Positions 8,215 to 16,042 of a stretch of DNA of 24,146 nt are shown piece by piece (positions within the stretch are counted from its first letter, which is position 1; every line of letters begins with the position of its first letter). Position numbers and translations under genes: made by a program. Location: contig JBCDJG010000067.1 in assembly GCA_038748065.1 (NCBI GenBank), forward strand, positions 1 through 24,146. Reading direction: 5' to 3'. The notes under the pieces are model-generated. The model saw only the letters and a list, made by a program, of their open reading frames with translations, had not been told where the DNA came from and did no database searches. Origin of the DNA: JBCDJG01 sp038748065. Lineage in GTDB: Bacteria; Pseudomonadota; Gammaproteobacteria; Pseudomonadales; Halieaceae.

Positions 8215-10071
8215 ATGAAAAAACTACTTCTCGGTGTGAGCGCAGCTGTTGTTGTCGGTGCTATTGGGGTCTACGTGGCCGGGGTTGAGAAGCTGCTGCC
8301 CCTGCTGTCGAAAGGTCCGCTGACTGAGATGATCGTTATGCGCGACGGCACCCGGCTCGCTACCGACATCTATCTACCCCGTTTCTCCAGCGAGTCTGGC
8401 ACGGTCTACATTGCGACGCCTTATGGCAAGCAGGCCTTCGGCACAATTGCCCGAGGCTTCAATGCCAAGGGCTTTGCGGTCGCCATCCAGGACGACCGTG
8501 GCCAGGGCGACTCCGAAGGCGAATGGGAGTCGATGCCATCACTGCCCGAGGACCTTGAAGATACGCTCGACTATATTGCCGCTCAGGACTGGTCCAACGG
8601 CCGTGTCGGCATGGTCGGCTGCTCCTTTCCGGGCCAAAGCACGATTTTTGCGGCTCAGCTTAACCATCCAGCGCTGAAGACGATTATTGCCCAATCCGCC
8701 GGTGGTGCTGTCGGTGAATATCTTGGGCGTCATCGCTACGGGGGTGGGAATCATGCCGGGCTTGACTGGATTGGCCCTGCGGTCGCATACCTTTCGCTGA
8801 TGTCGGTGGTGGACAGCTATGGCAAAAGTATTGCGGAAGCCATGGATGGCACCAGAGTGACCGAGCTGTTTAACAGAGTGGGCGAGGTCGCTCTGGAAAA
8901 CCCGATGGAGGACTACATCGTCGCAATGGGCCCTCCCTATGATGGATACGACGACCTTTGGCGCGACCTGATTAAAGAGGTCGACGATACGCACGCCGGT
9001 ATGTTACCGAAGCGGCCCTGGCTAGAGGGTGATACCCGCGCCTACGCAACTGCGCTGCACGTTAACGGTTGGGGCGACTACGGCACAACCGAAACCATGC
9101 TGCAGCGACAGGTGTTTGCCGACAACGCTTCAGACCCCCTCATTGCTGACAACCAGATGGTGATAATGGCGCCGGCTATCCACTGCCACGCCGAGCTGCA
9201 AAGTGAGGCGAACGCCGTGATCGGTGAGCGGCCGATTGGTGATACTCGCTTCCCCTATATCGATACCTACATGGACTGGTTCAGCCACTGGTTAGATGGG
9301 CCCCGCGGTGAGCAGTATGACCAAGAGCAAAACTTCGAGATGGATACGATACAGTACTACCAGATCGGTGAAGGCTGGAAGAGTACCGAGCAGTGGCCCC
9401 CAGCGAAGGCTGAGCCCTTCCGGCTCTACTTGAGTAGCACCGGCGACGCACGCACACGCTCTGGCACCGGGCTACTGTCCGCCGAACCTGTTGCTGCTGA
9501 AGACATCGATCGCTTCGAATTTGATCCCCGGGACCCTACGCCAACCCGCGGCGGGCCAAACATTCCACCGGGGAATGAGACGGAGGGTTATCACGACCAG
9601 GGGGATATCGAAGACCGGCGCGACGTGCTGGTTTATACGACGCCGCCCCTGGAGGAGGACCTGGTGATTGCGGGGCCCCTGTCTGCTCGCCTGTATGTCT
9701 CGACCGAGCGCGAGGACGCGGATTTTCATGTCAAGGTGGTTGAGGTCCTGCCCGACGGTACGCCCTATAACCTGAAACAGGGCGGCACACGCCTCTCTCT
9801 GCGCAACGGTGATCGCGTACGCGTGCCGGCGCTTCCCGATGAGGTCTACGCTATTGACGTGGACATTCATTCCATCGCTGCCACCGTTAAAGCAGGGCAT
9901 CGCTTGCGGCTGGAGGTTGCCGGCGGCGACTTTCCTCGATCGGCCATCAACTTCGGCCTGAAGCACTGGCTGGATACGCCCACACCAGCACATAGACAAC
10001 CCTACGAAAAGCGCCTGCACCTTTCCGCCGAGACACCCTCATACCTGACGCTCTATCGCGTCGGGTCCTGA
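8215..10071 (+). CDS. Membrane-anchored CocE/NonD family serine hydrolase (peptidase S15 fold)
   Basis: 618 residues from the ATG at 8215, with GGA 6 bases upstream. An in-frame TTG at 8191 would add eight residues but puts the charged MKK start inside the protein. Residues 2-24 form an N-terminal signal anchor (MKKLLLGVSAAVVVGAIGVYV). The alpha/beta-hydrolase domain carries MRDGTRLATDIYLPR and IQDDRGQGDSEG. The nucleophile is in GCSFPG (Ser137, where the family usually has GxSYxG), the acid is probably Asp288 (GWGDYG), and the base is His323 or His325 (IHCH, where the family often has a single His in GPWxHG). A C-terminal jelly-roll (PepX_C type, about 390-615) closes the protein. Relatives cleave esters or amides such as cocaine, alpha-amino-acid esters or X-Pro peptides; the substrate here is unknown. 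Divergent from the siderophore receptor and 38 bases before the VOC gene. Confidence 0.9.
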   Translation: MKKLLLGVSAAVVVGAIGVYVAGVEKLLPLLSKGPLTEMIVMRDGTRLATDIYLPRFSSESGTVYIATPYGKQAFGTIARGFNAKGFAVAIQDDRGQGDSEGEWESMPSLPEDLEDTLDYIAAQDWSNGRVGMVGCSFPGQSTIFAAQLNHPALKTIIAQSAGGAVGEYLGRHRYGGGNHAGLDWIGPAVAYLSLMSVVDSYGKSIAEAMDGTRVTELFNRVGEVALENPMEDYIVAMGPPYDGYDDLWRDLIKEVDDTHAGMLPKRPWLEGDTRAYATALHVNGWGDYGTTETMLQRQVFADNASDPLIADNQMVIMAPAIHCHAELQSEANAVIGERPIGDTRFPYIDTYMDWFSHWLDGPRGEQYDQEQNFEMDTIQYYQIGEGWKSTEQWPPAKAEPFRLYLSSTGDARTRSGTGLLSAEPVAAEDIDRFEFDPRDPTPTRGGPNIPPGNETEGYHDQGDIEDRRDVLVYTTPPLEEDLVIAGPLSARLYVSTEREDADFHVKVVEVLPDGTPYNLKQGGTRLSLRNGDRVRVPALPDEVYAIDVDIHSIAATVKAGHRLRLEVAGGDFPRSAINFGLKHWLDTPTPAHRQPYEKRLHLSAETPSYLTLYRVGS

Positions 10072-10109
10072 GCAAACGGTCAGCCTTCAACCCAGGATTA
10101 GATTGCATC

Positions 10110-11168
10110 ATGTACAACAGCTCTGCCCTGAGTCGCTTCCTGCTGCGGAACTTCAGCAACCCGCTGATCCAGTGGCCTATCAAAGCCTACATCAGAGCGC
10201 GCCGGGAGCCTGAGTTCACAGATCGGCCCTTTGGCATCATCGGCTGTGATCACATTACGATACAGGCCGCCGATATCCCGTCGGGCACGCGGGCGTATCA
10301 GCGGCTCGGCTTCATCGTTGATGCGCCGCTGGAGGACAGCCTGCCACTGCCGCCGTCAATGGATTTCAGTACGGCGCCCTTCACTAACACGCTGATCCGC
10401 TTTCCTCAGCCGGCTGGCGACATTAACTATGTGGAGTTGATGGCGGTCCAGCACCGAGCAGACCTGCCTGTGGAAATGGCCTACCTTGGCGAAGCCGAAG
10501 GACCGAAGTCCATGGTCATGCGGCTGACCGATGAAAAACTATTTGCTGAAGAGATGAACCGCAAGGGCCTACCCTGCCATGCGCCCTTCAGCGAGCAGGG
10601 CCGCAATATGTTTCGGCCCGACGTCCAGGCAAAAATGGGCGAGTTGGCTGGCTTCATGGAGTCCTTTATGCGCGTGATGTTATCGCCGGTGGTGCCCAAG
10701 CTGGGCGCAACGCCGCTGATGTACAACGGCTATTGCATTCTCATGCCGCTCAGTGCCTACAAACGCATGAAATTCGCTGCCAGTATTAGCCACCCCAACT
10801 CTGCGCAGCGCTTCTCAGCCATGTTGGCAACAAGCGATAACGCGGAACACGATGCGAATGCCATGGCCGCAGCCTGGGGAAGTGACGCGCCGACACGGGC
10901 CGGCGACTGCTTTTCAGTCTCAGCGGGGCCGGGCTGTACATTGGAGCTGTACGACGCATCACGGATCGATAGTACCTTTCCCGGTATCGAATCGGGCGAG
11001 CTTAGCGCGGGCACGCGCTACCTGGGTTATCGCATAGAAGTGAAATCCCTGGATACGCTGCGTGGCGTGCTGTCTGAGCAGGGCGTGGCCTATCTAGACA
11101 TGAAGGACCGCGTGCTTACGCAGCCTGCGGATGGCTGTGGCGCAATGGTAGAGTTTGTTGCGGTTTAG
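10110..11168 (+). CDS. VOC (glyoxalase-fold) family protein
   Basis: 352 residues with no signal peptide, so probably cytoplasmic. The first VOC module begins at about 43 (IIGCDHITIQAADIPSGTRAYQRLGFIVD), with possible metal ligands His48 and Glu109 (NYVELMAV). A second half contains FSVSAGPGCTLELYD and YLGYRIEVKSLDTLRGVLSEQG and ends VEFVAV (Glu348). The overall plan resembles the Glyoxalase_3/Glyoxalase-like proteins. About 120 residues in the middle, including a stretch from 170 to 210 rich in Met and Phe, do not look like VOC strands. VOC enzymes do isomerase, dioxygenase or lyase chemistry on a bound metal; which applies here is not visible. It follows the CocE-like gene by 38 bases on the same strand, with only a weak AGGA 12 bases before the ATG, suggesting a shared transcript. 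Confidence 0.75.
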   Translation: MYNSSALSRFLLRNFSNPLIQWPIKAYIRARREPEFTDRPFGIIGCDHITIQAADIPSGTRAYQRLGFIVDAPLEDSLPLPPSMDFSTAPFTNTLIRFPQPAGDINYVELMAVQHRADLPVEMAYLGEAEGPKSMVMRLTDEKLFAEEMNRKGLPCHAPFSEQGRNMFRPDVQAKMGELAGFMESFMRVMLSPVVPKLGATPLMYNGYCILMPLSAYKRMKFAASISHPNSAQRFSAMLATSDNAEHDANAMAAAWGSDAPTRAGDCFSVSAGPGCTLELYDASRIDSTFPGIESGELSAGTRYLGYRIEVKSLDTLRGVLSEQGVAYLDMKDRVLTQPADGCGAMVEFVAV

Positions 11169-11169
11169 G

Positions 11170-11183
11170 ACTCGGCGGCGAGT
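11170..11183 (+). terminator. Short hairpin between convergent genes, possible weak terminator
   Basis: ACTCG-GCGG-CGAGT forms a 5-bp stem with a 4-base loop directly after the VOC stop codon and just before the 3' end of the convergent serine hydrolase gene. It is followed by GTCTGTTTAG, a poor T-run. Position suits a terminator; stem length and tail make it weak. Confidence 0.3.
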
Positions 11184-11189
11184 GTCTGT

Positions 11190-12419
11190 TTAGTCCTTGG
11201 CCGCGAACTTTTCACTCCAATTCACCTCGTTGCCGCCGAGATAGGCGTCCAGTAAATGCAGGGAGACGATCTTGGTGATATCACTGGTAGATCGGTTGGC
11301 GCTAACGAAGATGCCGAGCGACAGCTCAGGCACGAGGATAGCGACGCTGGACGTATTGTTGGCGCCGCCAGAGTGCCACAGTGCCTGTTGCCCGCGATAT
11401 TCAAACAGTCCCCAGCCAAAGCCGTAGGCCGGCGAGGCAAAACCCCAGCGCTCGGCGTCGCGCGTTGGAAAGGGTGTGTAGATACCAAAGGCCGAGTCAT
11501 CGTCCAGCAGGTGCATGAGTGACTGCGGCCTGTGCATCTCGGCAAAAGGCTCAGGCGCGATAAGTCCTTTGCCAGCAAAACTGCCGTCCCCTAGCTGGAA
11601 GCGCAGCCAGTTAGCGACGTCCTTGGCGTTGGTGTTGACGCCGCCCGAGGGCACGCAAATCTCATCGCAGTAGCTGTAAGGCGTGGGCTTGGGCTTGCTG
11701 CTGAACAGCGCCTTCACGTGACCAGACGCGGCATTGCCGCTGGCCCAAGCAGCTTCTGCGCTGGCACCAGTGCTGGTCATTCCCAGGGGGAGCCAGAGCC
11801 TTTCTCGGGCAAAGTCTGGCCAGGTTTTACCGGACACGGCTTCAACGAGTTCTCCAGAGGCAATAAACATATTGTTGGTATAAATAAAGCCTGACCGGAA
11901 GGGCGCGCGCGGCTCGATATACTTGCCCCGATCAAGAATCTCTCTGGAGTCTTTCACCTTGCTGCGAAGCTTATTCTCGTCTGCGTAGAACGCGCCGAGC
12001 GTGCCCGAGAGCATATCGCGGACCGTAAATTGCGCGGTTACCTCAGGATCATAGAGCTCCAGCCAGGGCAGGTACTGGCTCACACGATCGTCCCAGTCAA
12101 TCAGACCATCGCTCACCAATACCGCCACGGTGGCAGCGGCGAATGCCTTGCTGGTAGAACCGATTGAAAACAGCGTATCGGCATCGACCTCCTCTGGCTC
12201 GCCAAAGCGCCGCAAGCCGAAGCCTCTGGTCATCACCACGGCGTCATCCTTGACCACGCTGACCAGCATGCCGGGAACCCGCCACTCGGCCATCGTGTCG
12301 ACCATGTAGCGATCGAATTCAGCCGGGATCTCCGCGAGCGAGCGAGTGGCAGGCGCCAGGAGTAGCAGGGTCAGCAAGCACGGCAGGCTGTGCAGCGGCC
12401 ACTTTTGTAAGAGATTCAT
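11190..12419 (-). CDS. Exported serine hydrolase of the class C beta-lactamase / peptidase S12 family
   Basis: 409 residues. The signal peptide covers about 1-29 (a Leu-rich core, cleavage near SLA). The S12 active-site set is complete: S88-T-S-K91 in FSIGSTSKAF, Y180-T-N182 in FIYTNNMF, and H349-S-G351 in LWHSGGANN, the counterpart of KTG. The usual LLTHTSG motif reads DMLSGTLG here. Members include penicillin-binding esterases, D-aminopeptidases and EstB-like esterases as well as beta-lactamases. The HxG third motif is more usual in esterases and peptidases than in true AmpC enzymes, so I would not call it an antibiotic-resistance gene. It lies divergent from the deacylase genes (85-base gap). 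Its role is probably hydrolysis of an ester or a D-amino-acid amide in the periplasm. Confidence 0.9.
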   Translation of the reverse strand: MNLLQKWPLHSLPCLLTLLLLAPATRSLAEIPAEFDRYMVDTMAEWRVPGMLVSVVKDDAVVMTRGFGLRRFGEPEEVDADTLFSIGSTSKAFAAATVAVLVSDGLIDWDDRVSQYLPWLELYDPEVTAQFTVRDMLSGTLGAFYADENKLRSKVKDSREILDRGKYIEPRAPFRSGFIYTNNMFIASGELVEAVSGKTWPDFARERLWLPLGMTSTGASAEAAWASGNAASGHVKALFSSKPKPTPYSYCDEICVPSGGVNTNAKDVANWLRFQLGDGSFAGKGLIAPEPFAEMHRPQSLMHLLDDDSAFGIYTPFPTRDAERWGFASPAYGFGWGLFEYRGQQALWHSGGANNTSSVAILVPELSLGIFVSANRSTSDITKIVSLHLLDAYLGGNEVNWSEKFAAKD

Positions 12420-12442
12420 GGAGCGTCCAGTCTGTCTTGGGT

Positions 12443-12464
12443 AACTAGTTTGATGTTAAGCTAT
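12443..12464 (+). promoter_or_regulatory. Promoter-like element, copy 1 (upstream of first deacylase)
   Basis: TTTGATGTTAAGCTAT at 12449-12464 is identical over 16 bases to 14281-14296 before the second paralogous gene; including six bases upstream the match is 21 of 22. It contains TGT-TAAGCT, an acceptable extended -10 (TGnTAnnnT). It lies about 40 bases before the proposed ATG at 12505. It may be a promoter or a regulator-binding site. Confidence 0.45.
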
Positions 12465-12504
12465 ATCGCCTGCGCTGACTACTGTGGAAAACCCCCTTGC
12501 GGCG

Positions 12505-14226
12505 ATGAATAAGGCCCATAAAGACAAGAAGAGATTTGCAATGCCGGCGTCGCTTGTAACAGCGCTGAGCGCCGGACTACTCGTTCTGCTTTCCGCCTGC
12601 AGACAGCCTGATGGTGAGACCTCCTTTGATACCATAATCCGCGGCGGCACGGTGTACGACGGTCTGGGCGGCCCTGGTATCCAGGCCGACGTTGGCATCG
12701 TGGACGATCGCATTGCCAAGATCGGGGATTTGCGCGCAGCCACGGCAGACACGGTAGTTGACGCCAGCGGCCAGGCCGTAAGCCCCGGGTTCATCAACAT
12801 GTTGAGCTGGGCGCTTTTGGATCTGATCTTCGATGGGCGCGGTATGAGCGATCTAAAGCAGGGTGTGACGCTTCAGGTATTTGGCGAGGGCCTTTCGCTG
12901 GGCCCCACCTCAGACGCCCTGCTCGAGCACATGGAGGCAATGGGCGGCGTCAGCGTGCCCTTTCTCCCATGGCGCACGCTGGGTCAGTCGCTTTGGCTGA
13001 TGGAGCTGAAAGGCGTCTCGCCTAACATCGCCTCCTTCGTCGGCGGGGCGAATTTGCGAATGAAGCACCTGGGGTTCAGCGATAGAGCGGCCACGGCAGA
13101 GGAGGTTGAAGCCATGCGCGAGGACATGCGCGTGGCGATGGAGGAGGGCGCAATGGGCCTCGGTACCTCGCTGATCTACCCGCCCGGACGATTCGCTGCC
13201 ACTGAAGATCTGATCGCGCTAGCGGAGGTCGTAGCGGAATACGGCGGTATGTACACCTCACACATGCGCTCTGAGGGCGTGCAGTTGCTTGAGGGCATTG
13301 ACGAAGTCATCCGCATTGCGCGTGAGACCGGCGTCACGGCCAATGTTTACCACCTGAAGGCGGCCGGCGTTCCCAATTGGCCAAAGATGGATATCGCCCT
13401 GGAGAAAATTGAAGCGGCACGGGCCGAGGGGCTGGCTGTGACTGCAGACATGTACCCCTACGTTGCTGGGGGTACCGGCCTGGAGGCGACTCTACCCCCT
13501 AGCTTGCAGGAGGGCGGATACGACGCCATGAAAGCGCGAATACTCGACCCGGAGCTGCGGCCACAGATCATTGAGGCGATGACCACACCGACCGATGACT
13601 GGGAGCAGCTCTTTCTGGAGGCAGGCGGGGGCGAAAACGTGCTGGTGATGGGCCTCATTTCCGAGAAAAATCGAGCGCTATCGGGCAAGTCTCTCAAGGA
13701 GATTGCGGCGCAGCGAGGCAGCAGTGAGCCGGACACCATCCTCGACCTGATAGTGGAAGAGGAGGGCCGCATATTTACCGTCTACTTCATGATGACGGAG
13801 GACAACCTGGTCAAACAGATCAGGAAACCCTGGGTGGCAATTAATAGCGACGCCCAGGCCGTGGCCAGAGAGGTGGATGCCTCTCAGCTCCACCCCAGGG
13901 CTTTTGGCACGTTTTCGCGCGTGCTTGCCAAGTTTGTGCGCGAGGACAAGATTATTTCGCTGCCGGAGGCGATTCGTCGCATGACCTCGCTGCCTGCAGA
14001 TAACCTGAAGCTCAGCGATCGCGGCCGCTTACAGCCAGGTGCCTTTGCTGACGTGGTGGTGTTCGACCCGGACCAGATACAGGATAACGCCACCTACGAA
14101 AAACCCAATCAGTACGCTTCCGGGGTGGCGCACGTGTTTGTCAATGGCGGACACGTGCTCAAGGATGGCGAACACAATGACGTCTATTCCGGCCGTTTCG
14201 TTCGTGGACCTGGGTATCGAGACTGA
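12505..14226 (+). CDS. Lipoprotein of the N-acyl-D-amino-acid deacylase (D-aminoacylase) family, copy 1, HxH motif absent
   Basis: 573 residues from the ATG at 12505. This start gives a Lys-rich n-region (MNKAHKDKKR) before the hydrophobic core and the lipobox LLSAC with Cys32. A GTG at 12484 and an ATG at 12541 are alternatives. The amidohydrolase frame is clear: IIRGGTVYDG and VGIVDDRIAKIG, the TIM barrel, and a C-terminal ADVVVFDPDQI and VFVNGGHVL. Late positions match D-aminoacylase metal and catalytic residues: His253 (YTSHMRSEG), His283 (VYHLKAAG) and Asp449 (INSDAQAV), plus HPRAFGTFSRVL. The early PGFIDxHxH site reads PGFINMLSW (98-102), so both metal-binding histidines are missing, and the usual Cys ligand region reads FGEG. 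It may use one metal only, or have different chemistry. The next gene is a close paralogue. Confidence 0.88.
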   Translation: MNKAHKDKKRFAMPASLVTALSAGLLVLLSACRQPDGETSFDTIIRGGTVYDGLGGPGIQADVGIVDDRIAKIGDLRAATADTVVDASGQAVSPGFINMLSWALLDLIFDGRGMSDLKQGVTLQVFGEGLSLGPTSDALLEHMEAMGGVSVPFLPWRTLGQSLWLMELKGVSPNIASFVGGANLRMKHLGFSDRAATAEEVEAMREDMRVAMEEGAMGLGTSLIYPPGRFAATEDLIALAEVVAEYGGMYTSHMRSEGVQLLEGIDEVIRIARETGVTANVYHLKAAGVPNWPKMDIALEKIEAARAEGLAVTADMYPYVAGGTGLEATLPPSLQEGGYDAMKARILDPELRPQIIEAMTTPTDDWEQLFLEAGGGENVLVMGLISEKNRALSGKSLKEIAAQRGSSEPDTILDLIVEEEGRIFTVYFMMTEDNLVKQIRKPWVAINSDAQAVAREVDASQLHPRAFGTFSRVLAKFVREDKIISLPEAIRRMTSLPADNLKLSDRGRLQPGAFADVVVFDPDQIQDNATYEKPNQYASGVAHVFVNGGHVLKDGEHNDVYSGRFVRGPGYRD

Positions 14227-14274
14227 TCAGGCGACGCTAGCCTTTGCCACAACCAGAGCCGCGCCTTTGGCGGC

Positions 14275-14296
14275 AACTATTTTGATGTTAAGCTAT
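14275..14296 (+). promoter_or_regulatory. Promoter-like element, copy 2 (upstream of second deacylase)
   Basis: Second copy of the element at 12443-12464: 16 identical bases (14281-14296), 21 of 22 with the six bases before, followed in both places by TCGCCT after a small length difference. It lies 60 bases before the ATG at 14357, in the 130-base gap between the paralogues, so the second copy probably has its own promoter. The rest of the gap (14227-14274 and 14297-14340) shows nothing else I can support. Confidence 0.45.
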
Positions 14297-14356
14297 TCGC
14301 CTCCGCGAGACCGCCCACGCAGCCAGTTACTCTTCAAGCGGAAGGGAGGCGTCACA

Positions 14357-16042
14357 ATGAAAAAGCATGTCCTACTCACTCTCTGCGTAGCTTTGCTTGC
14401 TGGTGTTTCGGCCTGCAGCCAGCCCGATGGTGAGACCTCATTCCACACGATTATCCAGGGTGGCACGGTTTACGACGGCCTTGGCGGGCCGGGCGTCCAG
14501 GCGGATGTCGGTATTGTGGATGATCGAATCGCGAAGATTGGTGATTTGCGCTCTGCCACAGCAGACACGGTCGTCGACGCGACGGGCAAAGCTGTCAGCC
14601 CGGGATTCATTAACATGCTGAGCTGGGCGGTTGGTGAACTGTTTGTTGATGGTCGTGGGATGAGTGATCTCAAGCAGGGCGTCACGCTGGAAGTTTTCGG
14701 AGAGGGTACCTCACTGGGGCCCACATCGCCGGCCTTCAAGCAAAGCCTCGAGGAAATGGGTGGCGTGAGCGTGCCCTTCCTGCCCTGGCGGACCCTTGGC
14801 CAGGCGCTTTGGCTGATGGAGCTGAAAGGTGTTTCAGTCAACGTGGCCTCATTCGTCGGCGCCGCTAATATACGAATGAAGCACCTTGGCTTCAGCGACC
14901 GTGCGCCAACACCCGAGGAACTGGAGGCCATGCGGGAAGACGTCAGGGTCGCTATGGAAGAGGGCGCGATGGGCCTGGGTACTGCCCTCATCTACCCGCC
15001 AGGATTTTTTTCCACCACAGAAGAACTGATTGCCCTGACAGAAGTCGTTGCCGAGTATGGCGGCATGTACACCTCGCACATGCGCTCTGAAGGGGCGCAG
15101 CTCCTCGAGGGAATTGATGAGGTTATTCGCATTGCCCGTGAAACCGGTGCGTCGGCCAACATTTATCACCTGAAAGCTGCCGGCGTCCCCAACTGGTCGA
15201 AAATGGACCTGGCGCTGGAAAAGATCGAAGCAGCGCGGGCCGAAGGTTTGGCGGTGACCGCCGACATGTACACCTATGTCGCTGCGGGCACCGGGCTGGA
15301 AGCCAATCTGCCGCCCAGCGTTCAGGAAGGAGGCTACGATGCGATGAAGCAGCGTATTGTTGATCCTGCCATGCGCGCTGAGATACTTGCTGCCATGACA
15401 ACGCCCTCTGACGAGTGGGAACAGCTGCTCCTGGATGCAGGTGGCGGCGAGAATATTCTCGTGATGGGCCTGACCTCAGCGGAAAACCGGCCACACTCAG
15501 GCAAATCGCTGAAGCAAATAGCCGATATGCGCGGTACGAGCGAGGCAGAGACGATTCTGGATCTGATCGTAGAGGAGAATCAACGCGTTTTCGCCATGTA
15601 CTTTCTTATGACGGAAGACAACCTCGTCAAACAGATCAGTAAGCCCTGGGTGGCTTTCAACAGCGATGCCCAGGCAGTGACTGAGGCTGCAGACCCGACC
15701 CAACTGCATCCGCGCGCCTTCGGGACCTTTACGCGAGTTCTGGCAAAATACGTCCGCGACGACAACATACTCTCGCTGCCAGACGCCATTCGAAAGCTCA
15801 GCTCCCTGCCGGCCGATAACCTCAAGCTGAAGGATCGTGGCCGCTTGCTGCCCGGCGCCTTTGCGGACGTGGTTGTGTTTGACCCGAACAAGGTGCAGGA
15901 CCATGCAACCTTCAGCGAGCCCAGCCAATACGCTACCGGCGTTGAGCATGTTTTTGTAAATGGTGGACATGTGCTCAAGGACGGCGAGCACAATGACGTG
16001 TACTCCGGTCGCTTTGTACGCGGCCCCGGATACAGCGGCTGA
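14357..16042 (+). CDS. Lipoprotein of the N-acyl-D-amino-acid deacylase (D-aminoacylase) family, copy 2, HxH motif absent
   Basis: 561 residues. The ATG at 14357 follows GGGAGG by 7 bases, and the protein opens with a standard lipoprotein signal, MKKHVLLTLCVALLAGVSAC (Cys20). It aligns without gaps to copy 1 after the lipobox. Over the first 91 mature residues I count 79 identities, so this is a tandem duplication. As in copy 1, the barrel keeps His241 (YTSHMRSEG), His271 (IYHLKAAG) and Asp437 (FNSDAQAV), while the HxH site reads PGFINMLSW (86-90). The reading frame stays open upstream to 14039, but that part lies over the end of copy 1 and lacks a start signal. The TGA stop overlaps the ATG of the next serine hydrolase by one base (TGATG), which points to a coupled two-gene operon. 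Likely anchored in the outer or inner membrane, facing the periplasm. Confidence 0.9.
   Translation: MKKHVLLTLCVALLAGVSACSQPDGETSFHTIIQGGTVYDGLGGPGVQADVGIVDDRIAKIGDLRSATADTVVDATGKAVSPGFINMLSWAVGELFVDGRGMSDLKQGVTLEVFGEGTSLGPTSPAFKQSLEEMGGVSVPFLPWRTLGQALWLMELKGVSVNVASFVGAANIRMKHLGFSDRAPTPEELEAMREDVRVAMEEGAMGLGTALIYPPGFFSTTEELIALTEVVAEYGGMYTSHMRSEGAQLLEGIDEVIRIARETGASANIYHLKAAGVPNWSKMDLALEKIEAARAEGLAVTADMYTYVAAGTGLEANLPPSVQEGGYDAMKQRIVDPAMRAEILAAMTTPSDEWEQLLLDAGGGENILVMGLTSAENRPHSGKSLKQIADMRGTSEAETILDLIVEENQRVFAMYFLMTEDNLVKQISKPWVAFNSDAQAVTEAADPTQLHPRAFGTFTRVLAKYVRDDNILSLPDAIRKLSSLPADNLKLKDRGRLLPGAFADVVVFDPNKVQDHATFSEPSQYATGVEHVFVNGGHVLKDGEHNDVYSGRFVRGPGYSG

Noticed and set aside
11190..12419. 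Beta-lactam resistance gene (AmpC-like)
   Set aside because: The SxxK and YxN motifs fit, but the third motif is HSG and not KTG, and the neighbours are hydrolases and receptors with no AmpR-like regulator. Esterase or D-peptidase activity is at least as likely.
14039..14356. An N-terminal extension of the second deacylase
   Set aside because: The frame is open, but it overlaps the end of the first copy in another frame. The ribosome-binding site and lipoprotein signal both point to the ATG at 14357.
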